A stretch of DNA of 64,000 bases from Sycobia sp. Sy_11 (Eukaryota > Arthropoda > Insecta > Hymenoptera > Epichrysomallidae): contig JACCIC010000122.1 of the NCBI GenBank assembly GCA_018907035.1, positions 698,501 to 762,500 of the forward strand. The letters run 5' to 3'. The first letter of the stretch is position 1; each line of letters starts with the position of its first letter. The position numbers and the translations under genes are program-made. Positions 45,801 through 57,151 of this stretch are shown one piece after another. The notes under the pieces are model-generated. The model was not told the DNA's origin. It searched no databases and saw nothing but the letters and a program-made list of their open reading frames with translations.

Positions 45801-47933
45801 TATGAAAATCAATTGCCGCTATTAGCTAACGCGTTTTTTGAGCGATGTGTTTTAATCGACAAACCGATAAACATACAGCTACATGGATTTTGCGATAGTA
45901 GCGAGGTAGCATATGGTGCTTGCTTGTATATAAGATCAATAAACGAGGATAAACAATGTGCTGTACGGCTTTTATGCGCTAAATCCAAGGTAGCCCCACT
46001 TAAATCACGGATATCAATACCTAAATTAGAACTTTGTGCCGCTCTATTGCTATCTAAGTTATACAAATCTTTATTGAAAACGTTGCCTATAGAATTTCAC
46101 AGCATTCATTTTTGGTCTGATTCGACGATTGTTTTAAATTGGATAAATGCACAACCTAGCATTTTAAAAACATTTGTAGCAAATCGAGTTTCAGAGATTA
46201 AATCCGTGACTAACAGCTCTCATTGGAGACACGTTCCTACTGGAGACAATCCTGCGGATTATATATCCAGAGGTCAAACCGTAGTTGAATTTTTATCGAA
46301 TGGCGTTTGGAGGAACGGACCGAGTTGGTTATCTAAGTATGAAGAGGAGTGGCCGTGCTTACCATTAAAACCTGAACCCTTGTTAGAGGTCAGAAAAACA
46401 ATCATTCTAAATGTGCGCATATGTGAAGAATTTGATTTGCCAAAATCGTCAACTTTTCCAAAATTAATTCGAGTCATAGCCTATTGTAACCGTTTTTTAA
46501 ACAATTTATCAAAAACTAAGGTTAAACGTACAAACTTGTTATCGGTAAATGAGTTGGAGTCGGCTAAAAAATTAATCATACGTATAATACAAATCCAGTC
46601 ATTTCCTCATGAGTTCAATGCGTTGATTGATAAACAAGGGGTTAATAATAAAAGTCGTCTCAAGTCTTTGAATCCGTTCATGGATGAGAATCGCTTAATC
46701 AGAGTAGGCGGACGCTTAAAGAATGCACACCTATCGTACGATGAAAAGCACCCAATCGTGTTGCCGCATCGCAGTTGGGTCACCGATTTAATCGTGAAGC
46801 ATATACACGAAAAAACAAAGCACTCCGGTGTCCAGGGCACCCTTTATCAATTTCGAACCCAGTATTGGCCGATAGATGGTCAAAACGTGACTCGACGAAT
46901 AATTCGTTCGTGTTTGACATGCTTCCGTTTTCAAAAACAGCAATTTAATTATGTAATGGGCAACTTGCCTGAAAATAGAGTAGTGCAGGTCAGACCATTT
47001 ACAAATACTGGAATAGACTACTGCGGTCTCTTCTACATAAAGGAGAAGAAGCATCGAAATCGTAACAAAATAAAAGTGTATGTTGTGATATTTGTGTGTT
47101 TTTCGACAAAAGCCGTTCATTTGGAGGTAGCAAGTGACCTCACGACTGATGCGTTCTTGGCCAGTTTGAAAAGATTTTTTTCACGTAGGGGTAAAAGTAA
47201 AAACATATATTCAGACAACGGCGCAAACTTCGTCGGTGCAAATAACGAACTGAAAATTTTATATGAAACAATGCTAAACAAAAATGTTCGCGACACAATA
47301 TGAGATTATTTAGCCAACGACGGCATCACCTGGCACTTTATTCCCCCTAGATCGCCACATTTTGGCGGACTATGGGAATCCGCGGTAAAATCGTTTAAGA
47401 CGCATTTTTTACGAACCGTCGGGAACACGTTATTGACTTTTGAAGAATTTACCACGCACGTAACGGAAATAGAAGCCATTCTGAATTCGCGCCCATTGAC
47501 ACCTATTTCTTCCGATCCCAACGACCTAACTGTCCTCACTCCTGCCCATCTTTTAATAGGTGATAAATTATTGAGCGTTCCTGAAACCGATTTTACAAGT
47601 ACTCCAACGACTAGACTGTCTAACTGGCAGCATTTGCAAAAGCTTAAACAACATTTCTGGAAAAGGTGGCAAAAGGAATACTTAAATCAGCTTAATGTCA
47701 GAAGCAAGTGGCACACTCAGGCGCAGAATAACGTTAAAATAGGTTCAATGGTAATGCTCAAGGAAGATAATTTGCCGCCACTCCACTGGCCTATTGGGCG
47801 CATTGTTGAGGTTTTTCCTGGTGATGATGGTGTTGTTAGAGTTGTTAGTGTAAAAACAATGAATGGTGTTTACAAAAGATCTGTTAAAAGGATCTCTATA
47901 TTACCTATAGAAATTGTAAGTGAATCTAATTAA
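42861..47933 (+). pseudogene. BEL/Pao gag-pol frame with three in-frame stops
   Basis: A single frame for the whole polyprotein, stopped at TAG 44313, TGA 44877 and TGA 47301, with no frameshift. Residue positions from 42861: DUF1759 gag domain about 115-290 (FTGKYDAWTCFHDTFKSMV), zinc knuckles about 323-395 (CNFCKGEHKIYNC, CFNCMRKNHATDKC, CKKCGKKHHTLLH), aspartic protease about 437 (LLDSGAQAHF), reverse transcriptase with VVFNASS and catalytic FYVDDLMTG about 834, RNase H (GFCDSSEVAYGA, IPKLELCAA, WSDSTIVLNW), and integrase with its H-H-C-C finger (HIHEKTKHSG, CLTCFRF). The integrase catalytic residues are IDYCG, YSDNGANF and, beyond the last stop, PHFGGLWESAVKSFK. Gag to protease is complete before the first stop. 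The first stop lies inside protease, so it is unlikely to be a designed gag-pol readthrough. Confidence 0.93.
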
Positions 47934-47973
47934 GTTTTGTAAATTGATCGCGACCGATCAATGGCGGGCGGTA

Positions 47974-48755
47974 TGTTACGCCGCAATGGCATTTTTAATT
48001 ATATAGCGTTTAATTTATATAATCTTAATTTTACATATATTTGGTTCTCAGGCACTCGTCCGTTTTGCAGTATAATTGAATCGTTTCTGATATATTGATG
48101 CACTAAAGAAAATTCTGTCAGCTATTTAAATCATATTTATACACATCCGGCGTGATTTTATACATTTTGAAAACTGCTATGACACTTAAGCGCGTTTATG
48201 TGTTTATGACTATTGTAGAAACTTAAGAAAACTGTTAATGCCGGGCTAGCCATCCCGCTATGAAGGTTTATTGTTTGCAGCTGGCGGGTTAAGCCTGTCT
48301 AACGGGCGCCTCCTTTTACCTAGGATGCGCTCTCTTCCTGTACGTGCCTCAATAGATCCGTCCCTTCATCATAAACCCAACCCCATAGTCTTGTTTCTAG
48401 CGAAATAAACATGCAACGTTTTTCCCCAATCGAGACCCCCGGTTTTGCAGCTTGAGAAATCATTGTAATCCCTTCTCCTACTACTTTCCTATATTTCAGC
48501 TTGCCTATAATGAAAGTTTACCAACAAGACCAGATTTCTCTCGACCTCCGCGCGAGACACTTGGAAAATTGTCCGAGTGCTAAACATAAATCGTATTTAT
48601 TTGTAAGTTCGTGTGTTACATTTGACAGTGTAAGAATTAAATAAAAATAATTCTAATTATACATGTGTACTAAAATTATATGATTAGCCGCATTAAATTA
48701 ACAATTTAGTTCGGTGTGAGATTGACTAAACTTGTACGTCATTCTTACCTCTACA
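47974..48755 (+). repeat. BEL 3' LTR
   Basis: 782 bp, TGTTACGCCG to CCTCTACA. Preceded by a purine-rich GGCGGGCGG at 47963-47971. Confidence 0.95.
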
Positions 48756-48941
48756 AATTATATTAAAAATAAATGATGATTTAAAAAAATGGTTTGAAAA
48801 TTCGTGTGAAATTGAGTTTATATCGGAACTTCAATTTATACAGAGTGCGCACACTGCATGCCTGGTGACTGATGACTCCCGCAAGTGACAAAAAATTACA
48901 TTGCTTAGTGTATAAGCTCGATTAAGACTTCGTATGCATAT
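48756..48941. other. 186-bp spacer between BEL and gypsy
   Basis: It begins with the AATTA duplication and the rest of the Penelope-like tail. An open stretch of about 38 codons (KKWFENSCEIEFISELQF) follows to a stop near 48887 and is unassigned. Confidence 0.5.
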
Positions 48942-49878
48942 TGTGACGAGGAACGCAAGCACTGCGTGCGCCTGCCTTCCCCGTCCCGTTGCTCTCTCTC
49001 TAGCCGTAGCATGTACATATTTATCTGTATATTTATATGTAAGAACGTTTGTATGTTTCAGGCCGACGCACAACCACCGGCGGAGAGGTAAGTGAGAGAG
49101 AGAGCGGGGAGTGGGGAGAGACAGCCACGCGCGCGATTGAGAAAGAAAGAGAGCGGCGAAGGGAAGACACCGCGTACCGGCCCTCTACACACGTCGTCCG
49201 TGTTCTTTTTGGTTGCTAAAGCCGTGCCGCGACGGATCGTGTGTGGGAACCTACCTTGTGTTCCAAGGTTCCCCTCCGCCTCGTACCTCGTCCTCGGGGA
49301 GAGTGCCCGGTAACGCGCTCGTGGTGCTACAGTGGTGCAAGGGTGTGTAGTGTACCCGCGCTGAATACGAACTCGAGCGGACGAATTGTCGTCCGCCCCT
49401 TCTACGCGGAATAACCGCCCCATCCCGGAGGTCAACGTCACCGTCGTCCGCGGCAAAGGAAGGCGCTATTGCGCTGCGAGAACGCGCTGCGAGACCTGCA
49501 GGTTCCGGCCCTCTGTAAGTGGCAGCTCCTTTTCTCTCTCTCTCTCTCTCTCTCTTCCCGAACGCCCCGCGCGCCGTCGCCTCGGCGACCCTCGGCCTGC
49601 GTCCCGCACGCCTCGTATATAGGCGCTGCGTTGTAGTCTTGTTTGCACGGCGTTATTAAACCTTGTTGGAATTTTAACTATTTTTATTTTATTTTATTAT
49701 TTCGTGTGTGGTCCGTTAGCCGCCCTACCTCACGCGCAATCCTGAACGCGATATTCGCCCCTCGCGAACCGCCCCTATCCCTCGCCGAAATCCTTCGGGG
49801 CTAAGCCCAGCCGGGCACAGATTTGCAACGGCCGTGCCCGTCGTCCTCGTGCTCGAGGCGGACACGCGCACCGTTACA
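48942..49878 (+). repeat. Gypsy 5' LTR
   Basis: 937 bp, TGTGACGAGGAAC to CACCGTTACA, CpG-rich, with a CT microsatellite at about 49533-49554. The ORFs inside recur identically in the 3' LTR and are not genes. Confidence 0.97.
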
Positions 49879-49896
49879 TGGCGCCCAACGCGATCT
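49879..49896 (+). other. Gypsy primer-binding site
   Basis: TGGCGCCCAACGCGATCT directly abuts the LTR, the TGGCGCC form common in gypsy-type elements. The tRNA is not assigned. Confidence 0.8.
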
Positions 49897-50990
49897 CGGG
49901 ATCGCACTTTATATAAAAATATTTTATATATCTTTATATGTATTATATCTTTATATATATATCTTTACATATATTATTTTATAATATATATGTAATAATA
50001 TATTATATTACAGTGCCCCGGCGAATATTCGCAAGTGACGCGGATGCGCAAATATAATTTAATAATTTTATTATATTGAAAATTAGAATATTACAGAGTG
50101 CGAACGCACAGTACATCGCGAGTGTTTACGTTGCGAGCGCGTAGATGTAAACACTCTCGAAGTCGGCCAAGGCCAACGGCAATTCGGCGAAAGCGGCTGA
50201 AAAGCAGCACAAATGAAATATAATGCCGAATACGGTAATATAATATTTGTGCAGTTTTTCAAGCAAAACTAATTTTAAGTTAAATAGACACATATACATT
50301 AATTTATATAATATTGATATATATATATATATTAAGTGGATGTAACTTAAAATTTAGCTTAAATTAAATATGTGAATTCCATCTAAGCTAAACTAAAATT
50401 AATCAATAATTAATTTTTAAGATAGCGTAATATGAAAATATAACTGATATAAATAGATTCACATTCGCCATTATAATATAATAATAAAATTTTCGCCGTT
50501 ACAGACATAAGGAACATTTAGTGTAAATTAAATATAATTAAAAGTTCTCTTCATTATACATAGTCGATTATAAATAGCGAAGTCAGCGATCTGTGTATAC
50601 TCACATACACACACCACCGCGACTCTACGCTGTACATACAGTGTACATGCGACTAACGCAAATTTTTCTTTGCTTTCAATTTAATTTGATCAAAATTGAT
50701 TATTCCCTTTATGCTTTTCGCTTTCGGATCTTCATTTTGATATTGTAATATCTCTAATATTTGTGCAGTATAAATGAAAAATTAAAATTGTTTTTTTTTT
50801 TTTTTTTTTTGGAAAACTAAAAATTGAAAATTTTTTTTTTTTTCCGAAAACTAAAAATTAAAATTTTTTTTTTTTTTGAAAACTAAAATTTAAAAATTTT
50901 TTTTTTTTTTTTGGAAAACTAAAAATTGAAAATTTTTTTTTTCTTCCGAAAACTAAAAATTAAAATTTTTTTTTTTGAAAACTAAAATTA

Positions 50991-51023
<33 letters not shown>

Positions 51024-51617
51024 GGAAAACTAAAAATTGAAAATTTTTTTTTTTCTTTCTTCCGAAAACTAAAAATTAAAAATTTTTTTCTTTTGAAAAC
51101 TAAAAATTAAAATTTTTTTTTCTCTCCGAGAACTAAAAATTAAAAATTTTTTTCTTTGAAAACTAAAATTAAATTTTTTTTTTAATTTTTTTTCCTCTCC
51201 TTTTTTTTCCTCTTTATATTTTTGTATTTTTTTTTTACATTGCTTAAAAAATATAAAAGGGAAAAAACTATTACAATTTCAAAATAAATCTTTTTTTTTG
51301 GAAACTCGAGAATCCGAAAGCCGAAATAAGAATTCTGGAAAAATTTTTGGTGAATTTTTTTGACAATTTTTGAAAATTGTTGAATTCTTTTTCTCTTATA
51401 CTTTCTGTTTTTTTTTTGCGTCAGTCGCCCCTAATTTTTGCGTTTTCGCCCTCGCACTCCACTATCTCTTGAGATTGCCGGCTTTTAATTATTTGCTTTT
51501 AATTATTTAATCGAAAACTTTGGCTGTAACGCTCTAATTTTTCTCACGTTATATTTTTTTTTCTTTTTCCGTTTGTTCGGTTTTCTTCTTCTAATTTTCA
51601 AAGAAAAGAAATAAAAG
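49897..51617 (+). other. Gypsy 5' leader, 1.7 kb
   Basis: An unusually long untranslated leader. AT-rich to about 50790, then a T-rich tandem array (listed separately) to about 51190, then U-rich sequence up to the gag start. Confidence 0.8.
50790..51190 (+). repeat. Higher-order T-tract minisatellite in gypsy leader
   Basis: Monomers of about 30-45 bp consist of a run of 7-27 T plus an AAACTAAAAATT core. Three monomer types alternate in fixed order: GGAAAAC (50811, 50913, 51024), CCGAAAAC (50844, 50946, 51062) and GAAAAC (50878, 50977, 51095), followed by a partial fourth round CCGAGAAC (51126) and GAAAAC (51158). Confidence 0.9.
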
Positions 51618-53582
51618 ATGGCAAATCCGCCAAACGAATTTAACGACTGGCTTCAAAGCCTATGTGAGGAAGAAACAAACCTAATTACAGCGGAACTAGA
51701 ATTAAAAAATGAGGGTTCCCCGTTTCAAAAGGCTGCTAGGCTATACCATAGACTAGCAGGAAATTATAGCCCAGGAGATTTTGTGGAATGCGAGAGTGAC
51801 AGTGATAGTATAAAAACACGCACGCGAAGAGATAAAAATCTATTAAAGATAATCGTCACCTCGGCAATGCGCGACGCAACAAAAACTTATATTTTGGATC
51901 GAATGGAAGCGACGTACGCCGAACAAGCGGACGGATCAGCTGATGTACAGCAGGCTCGGGAAATTTACCCGAGCACAGATCAAAGAAATATAACAACAGC
52001 TGTCGATCACCAAATACAAAATCTGATCGACTTCAATTTGGCCGAGATGAACAGGCATGAACCGCTCGCATGGAGCACTGCCAACGAATCGCCGATTCAG
52101 GCAGCCAACACGAGCGTAATTACGCCTCTCGACTCGGGTGTCACGAATGACACCACACGTCGAACCCAAGTCGCATCTCAGGCGACAAATACAACAGTCG
52201 AGCCTCAACCGACTGACCTCGAAAACCATGTAAACCTTCGTCAGGGATTACATGGCCTGCAAAATATGCTGCAAACTTGGATGCAACACCAAAACTGCAC
52301 TGTCCAAGATTTGCAGCAGAGGCAAAGTGAGATGCACGCTACGCTAGCCAGCATCCAGCAGCAGCTGCAGAAATCGGCGCGACGCGACCGTGTCACTTTC
52401 CAAGACACGTACGATCTGCAATACGTGGAAAGTGACAAAAACATCAACAATAATATGTTTGTAGGGTCGACCGGCGAGCCTACGTTTTCGGCTCCTTGCC
52501 ACCCTCGGTACCAAGGGCCTGGAAGGGGGGGACATCACATGGATCGAGATGTGATGAGCTCGCCCGCGAATACAACGCGATCAACGCTGTCAAGCACCTT
52601 GGCCCAGCGCACGGATATTGGTAAGACCGTGCGCCAATGGAAAATTAGATTCAATGGTGCCAAGGGGAAAAGTGTAGAAGAATTTCTGCAAAGGATCGCG
52701 GAATGTCGCAGGTTGACACCGCTCACGGACGAGGACATGCTCAATGCCATGACGGAGCTCCTCGACGGTGTCGCCCTGCATTGGTACCGTCTATCTCGGA
52801 AGGACTGGACCACGTGGCAAGAGTTCTGCCACGCAGCCCGGAGCTGCTACGGCGTCGATCGACGCTTCCAAGCTGAGCTAATCAGCGAAGCGCAGCGGCG
52901 TACGCAGGCGAAGCGCGAGCCAACACGTGACTACGTGTTTTGTTTGTTAACGATTCTCAATCGGTTCGAAGAACCATGGTCAGACGACAAGCAACTCGCC
53001 CTGATCTACCGTAATCTACTCCCGGAGATACAGAAGTTAGTTCCGCGGGAGAAGATTACGAGCGTCAATCGGCTAATCGAGCTTGCTCGAGAGGCCGAAT
53101 GCGTCCTCGATGCGGAGCGAAATTATAAGCCACCGCCATCACCTGAGGACTGCATAATGCCCGAAGTGGCCTTCCATGCGGCCGACATGTCTCGAACGCG
53201 CCCGAAACCAAGGATCGCGGCCGTGGACGTGAAGCCGCCCAACTTCAAAGCTCTGGTGCGAGAAGTTTTACAAGAGGCTGGCTTTAGAGCCACCTCACCT
53301 GATTTAGAGGCGCCAGGCGTCGCAGCCCTTATCCCGAAGAGGAGCGGTCGCGATTCACGTCCGAGGTCGCCGCGTACAGGAAAAACCAGAGCGCCGACCT
53401 CACCTAAGTCGGAGAGAAAGCCCTCCTTCAAAGGAAAGCTGGTGCACGAGCCCCTCAGTGACAAGAACAAAGGTCGGAGAGCAGGTCCTGATCCGCGGTT
53501 CTTGTGCTGGGGCTGTAGTTGGCCTGGCCACACCTTGCGCAGCTGTCCCGAGTGTTCGGGAAATGCGAAAAAGGGCGAGTAA
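51618..53582 (+). CDS. Gypsy Gag
   Basis: An intact frame of 654 codons. The N-terminal half is acidic and glutamine-rich, with a coiled-coil-prone segment near residues 215-250 (MQHQNCTVQDLQQRQSEM). The capsid-like region near residues 340-480 has the gypsy pattern KIRFNGAKGKSVEEFLQRI, MTELLDGVALHWYR and the region with RDYVF and LIYRNLLPEIQKL. The basic C-terminus ends with one CCHC zinc knuckle, CWGCSWPGHTLRSC, near residues 630-643. It packages element RNA. The start follows an A-rich AAAGAAATAAAAG context. Its last codons overlap pol by 64 bp in the -1 frame. Confidence 0.93.
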   Translation: MANPPNEFNDWLQSLCEEETNLITAELELKNEGSPFQKAARLYHRLAGNYSPGDFVECESDSDSIKTRTRRDKNLLKIIVTSAMRDATKTYILDRMEATYAEQADGSADVQQAREIYPSTDQRNITTAVDHQIQNLIDFNLAEMNRHEPLAWSTANESPIQAANTSVITPLDSGVTNDTTRRTQVASQATNTTVEPQPTDLENHVNLRQGLHGLQNMLQTWMQHQNCTVQDLQQRQSEMHATLASIQQQLQKSARRDRVTFQDTYDLQYVESDKNINNNMFVGSTGEPTFSAPCHPRYQGPGRGGHHMDRDVMSSPANTTRSTLSSTLAQRTDIGKTVRQWKIRFNGAKGKSVEEFLQRIAECRRLTPLTDEDMLNAMTELLDGVALHWYRLSRKDWTTWQEFCHAARSCYGVDRRFQAELISEAQRRTQAKREPTRDYVFCLLTILNRFEEPWSDDKQLALIYRNLLPEIQKLVPREKITSVNRLIELAREAECVLDAERNYKPPPSPEDCIMPEVAFHAADMSRTRPKPRIAAVDVKPPNFKALVREVLQEAGFRATSPDLEAPGVAALIPKRSGRDSRPRSPRTGKTRAPTSPKSERKPSFKGKLVHEPLSDKNKGRRAGPDPRFLCWGCSWPGHTLRSCPECSGNAKKGE

Positions 53583-56500
53583 TTGAGGTCCAACTCGCCC
53601 CTACGCTCCGTGAGACCTCTGAAGATCAGCATGTAGCTGCGAGGACACAGGGTAATGATGATTGCCCCCTCCTGTCTGTAAAGGAGGAGCATCACGACCG
53701 TGACTCCGCTGACTCAGCCACAAGTGTCGACCCCGATCGGTATTCACGATGGTGGGTACAGGTAGGCATAGGCGAGTTTCGCATTCATGCACTGCTTGAT
53801 GCAGGGGCTGCTCGTACAGCTCTCGGAGCAATCGGCCTGCAGATCGCATCTGCCCTCGGTCGTCTAGTTCGACCCTTCCCTGGATCTGGCGCTCGACTCG
53901 CCACAGGAAAAATTGAGCCGATAATCGGCCAGGTGGCCCTTCCCTTTGCCATAGCAGACGTAGAAATGGAGCTAGACGTCATCATAATTCCAGACTTGGA
54001 AAATGACTGTCTGCTCGGTGCAGACTTCTACCGCGCCTTCAATGCGGTCATCCACCCGCGCGACAACACCATGTCGATCGAGGGTGCTGCGGATTTCGTT
54101 CCGTTACAACTCTGCACCGTCTCAGTTACCTCGGCGTATTCGCTTGCCTCTATAGGCTTGGCCGATATTGACGATAGTCAACGCCGAGCTCTCGAGGAAC
54201 TCCTCGACCGGATGCTGCCTCCGGCTGATCAGCCTCTGGGCTGCACGCATCTGACCGACCACGTGATCGATGTCGGCGATGCTAAGCCGATTAAGCAGCG
54301 TTATTATCCGGTCTCTCAGAAGATAGAGCTGGAAATGCATGCGCAAGTTCGCAAGATGCTTGATCAGGGCGTAATTCGCAGATCAACCAGCGAATGGTCT
54401 AGCCCCGTCGTGATGGTTCGCAAGAGCGATGGGAGCTACCGATTCTGTGTGGACTATCGCAAATTGAATTCCGTGTCCAAGGTCAGCGCGTACCCGCTTC
54501 CTTACATGGACGTAATCTTACGGAAACTGAGAAATGCGCGATACATCTCCACCCTGGACCTCAGCAGCGCCTACCATCAGGTCCCTCTTCGTGAGGAATC
54601 GCGACACCTCTCTGCCTTCACGGTTCCAGGCATGGGGTTATTCGAATGGACCCGTATGCCATATGGTGTCGCCGGTGGCCCTGCCACCTTTCAGCAGTTA
54701 AGCGACAAGCTAATCGGCCCTGAAATGGAGCCGGTGGCCTTCGCCTACCTCGATGATGTGATCATCGCTACGGAGAGCTTTGACGAGCACCTCAGGTGGC
54801 TCGAACATATCCTGAGACGGATTTCCGATGCCGGCTTGACCATCAATCGGCAGAAGAGTAAATTCGGACTCGCGGAGGTACGGTTCCTCGGCGTCCTCGT
54901 GGATCGTGACGGTTTTCGACCCGATCCGGATAAGATTGCACCAATCTTGACTTACGCCGCACCAAAGAACCTGAAGCAGCTCCGTAGGTTTTTAGGCCTT
55001 GCGTCCTGGTATCGCAAGTTCTTAGAGAACATCGCAACGCTTGCTGAGCCTCTCACCCGATTAACCAAGAAGAACATCAAGTACCATTGGGGAGAAGAGC
55101 AACAGCAAGCCTTCGAACAAATCCGGGCGCTCGTCGCATCTGCACCCGTCCTTTCTCGACCGTCGTTTGGAGAAACGTTCGTCATCCAAACGGACGCCAG
55201 CGACTCGGGACTAGGCGCCGTGCTCACGCAAGCTGTTGATGGCGAGGAGCGCGTGCTCTCCTACGCTAGTCGCACGATGACTGCGGCTGAGCGTAACTAT
55301 TCGGTAACCGAACGCGAGTGCCTCGCCGTGCTATGGGCTGTGCGTAAATTCCGCTCCTACGTCGAGGGCTATCACTTCCAGGTGATAACCGATCACAGCA
55401 GCCTTCGTTGGCTGCACTCATTGCGCAACCCCACGGGCAGACTCGCCCGTTGGGCCTTGGAATTGCAGGGATATGACTACGAAGTCATCCACCGGAAAGG
55501 TACCTTGAATTGCGTACCAGACGCCCTCTCTCGTTTGTACGAAGACGAGCCGACCTGCGAAGTCGCCTCCCTCGGCGTCACCGATGTGCAAGACCCCTGG
55601 TATTTGCGCCTTCGTAAGAAAGTAGTGAGCGATCCGACCAACCTCCCATGGTGGAAAGTCGTTGGGCAGCGACTATACTACTACCGTCCCGATCCTGCCG
55701 TCGAAGATTTAGTAGACGACCAGGATGCGTAGAAGTTAGTCGTGCCTAAAGAAGATCGTCGTACCGTTCTGCATGAATGTCATGAGGAGCCCACAGCTGG
55801 TCATTTCGGACGCCATAAAACATATGACCGAATTGCACGATCATACTATTGGCCATCAATGCACAAAGATGTGACACAATTTGTCCGTGACTGCACCGTG
55901 TGCCAACAATGTAAGGTACAGCAGACTGCACCAGCTGGCCTGATGGGCCATCGAACGGTCACCCGCCCTTGGGAAATAGTAGCTGGAGATGTGATGGGTC
56001 CATTTCCGCGATCTACCCGGGGATACGAGTATTTGCTCGTCTTCATGGATCTATTCACTCGCTGGGTAGAATGTATCCCCATCAGAAAGGCGAATGCGTA
56101 AACGATTCGCCGCGAGTTGAAAGATCGCGTATTTTTACGCTTTGGTACGCCCGAAGTATTCCTATCGGACAATGGCACCGAATTTCGTAATAAAATCATT
56201 GAGAAATTCCTTGTGGAGCGTGGGGTGGAGCATTCCACGATACCTCCTTATCACGCTCAAGCCAATCCGGTAGAGAGGGTCAATAGGACTCTGAAGACCG
56301 CGATAATCGCCTTCATTGAGGAGTCTCACAGTACTTGGGATGCGCACATCGCCGAGCTCATGTTCGCGTACAATACATCCGTACAAGACTCCATTGGCGT
56401 AAGTCCGGCCTTCCTTAATACGGGTCGTCACCCCTCAGCCCCTGGCACACACCGTCGCCAGGAGGAGCAGCGCGCACAGATTGCGCAAGAAGAGGCTGCT

Positions 56501-57151
56501 CTACAACATTGGAAAGAGCGCATGGAGAAATTATCTGATCTCCATCTAAAGGCAGCGGAAAACTCGCAGAAAGCGCAGGCAAAGCAAGCTCGCTATTATA
56601 ATGCGAGACGTCGCGACGTGCATTACGCGATTGGCGATCGCGTATGGCGGCGTAATCGCATCCTCTCGTCAGGCATACAGGGCGTCAGCGCCAAACTGGC
56701 CCCAAGATTCGACGGGCCCTTTACCATCATGGAGAAACTCGGCACGAATGTTTATCGACTGGTCGACTCTACGGGAAGAGATGCTGGTAAGCATCACGTC
56801 GCCGACCTGAAGCCCTACCATCGAGATCACGACGCCGAAGATGATAGCAGTTCCGACACGGAAGAGCCTTCGGGCGAAGAGCGTGACTGCGATGCGTCGA
56901 ATTGTAATGTCGAGGCGAGCGAGCGAATCCGCATTGTAACACCACTGGTGAGCATACGGCGCCCCGACGACGCGCCTCATTGTAATTCCGATACAAGCGT
57001 GCGAAGCGATACCCCCGCGGGCAATGCCACGCGATCTAAGACCGATATCGCACCGCGTAGATTAGGGAGGCCGCGTAGGACGCGAATCGTAACCCGTCGA
57101 AGAACCCAAGCGCGAGCCCCTGCGGAGCCCGATAACAGCGGAGCCGCCTGA
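53519..57151 (+). pseudogene. Gypsy Pol with premature stops
   Basis: One frame from 53519 onward with stops TAG at 55730 and TAA at 56099 and a terminal TGA at 57149. Domains in order: aspartic protease near residue 92 with LLDAGAARTALG (DAG, where DSG or DTG is usual); reverse transcriptase with VDYRKLNSV, LDLSSAYHQVPL, MPYGVAGGPATFQ and catalytic YLDD near residue 410; RNase H with QTDASDSGLGAVL, TERECLAVLWA and TDHSSLRW; integrase finger HECHEEPTAGHFGRHK and CTVCQQCK; integrase core GDVMGPF, SDNGTEF and NPVERVNRTL, with D, D and E all present; then GPFTIMEKLGTNVYRLVD. The first stop separates RNase H from integrase. The second lies inside the integrase core. After 57149 the same frame stays open to TAA at 57278, so 57149 may be a third premature stop. 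Confidence 0.92.
53558..53564 (+). promoter_or_regulatory. Candidate -1 ribosomal frameshift site
   Basis: GGGAAAT, a canonical XXXYYYZ heptamer, lies in the gag frame as G-GGA-AAT inside the gag/pol overlap, six codons before the gag stop at 53580. A slip of one base leads into the pol frame. A second weaker candidate, GAAAAAG, is at 53567. No RNA structure was computed. Confidence 0.6.

Larger units (their letters stand above)
41625..48755 (+). mobile_element. Full-length BEL/Pao LTR retrotransposon
   Basis: 7,131 bp, flanked by the 5-bp target duplication AATTA (41620-41624, 48756-48760). LTRs are 782 bp each with TG...CA ends and about nine differences by eye. A primer-binding site follows the 5' LTR. 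One gag-pol reading frame runs from 42861 to 47933 with three in-frame stops. It is antisense to the dynein gene. Confidence 0.95.

Noticed and set aside
49058..49648. ORFs of 60-132 codons repeated at 57626-58216
   Set aside because: They are the same frames in the two identical gypsy LTRs, on both strands, low complexity and arginine-rich.
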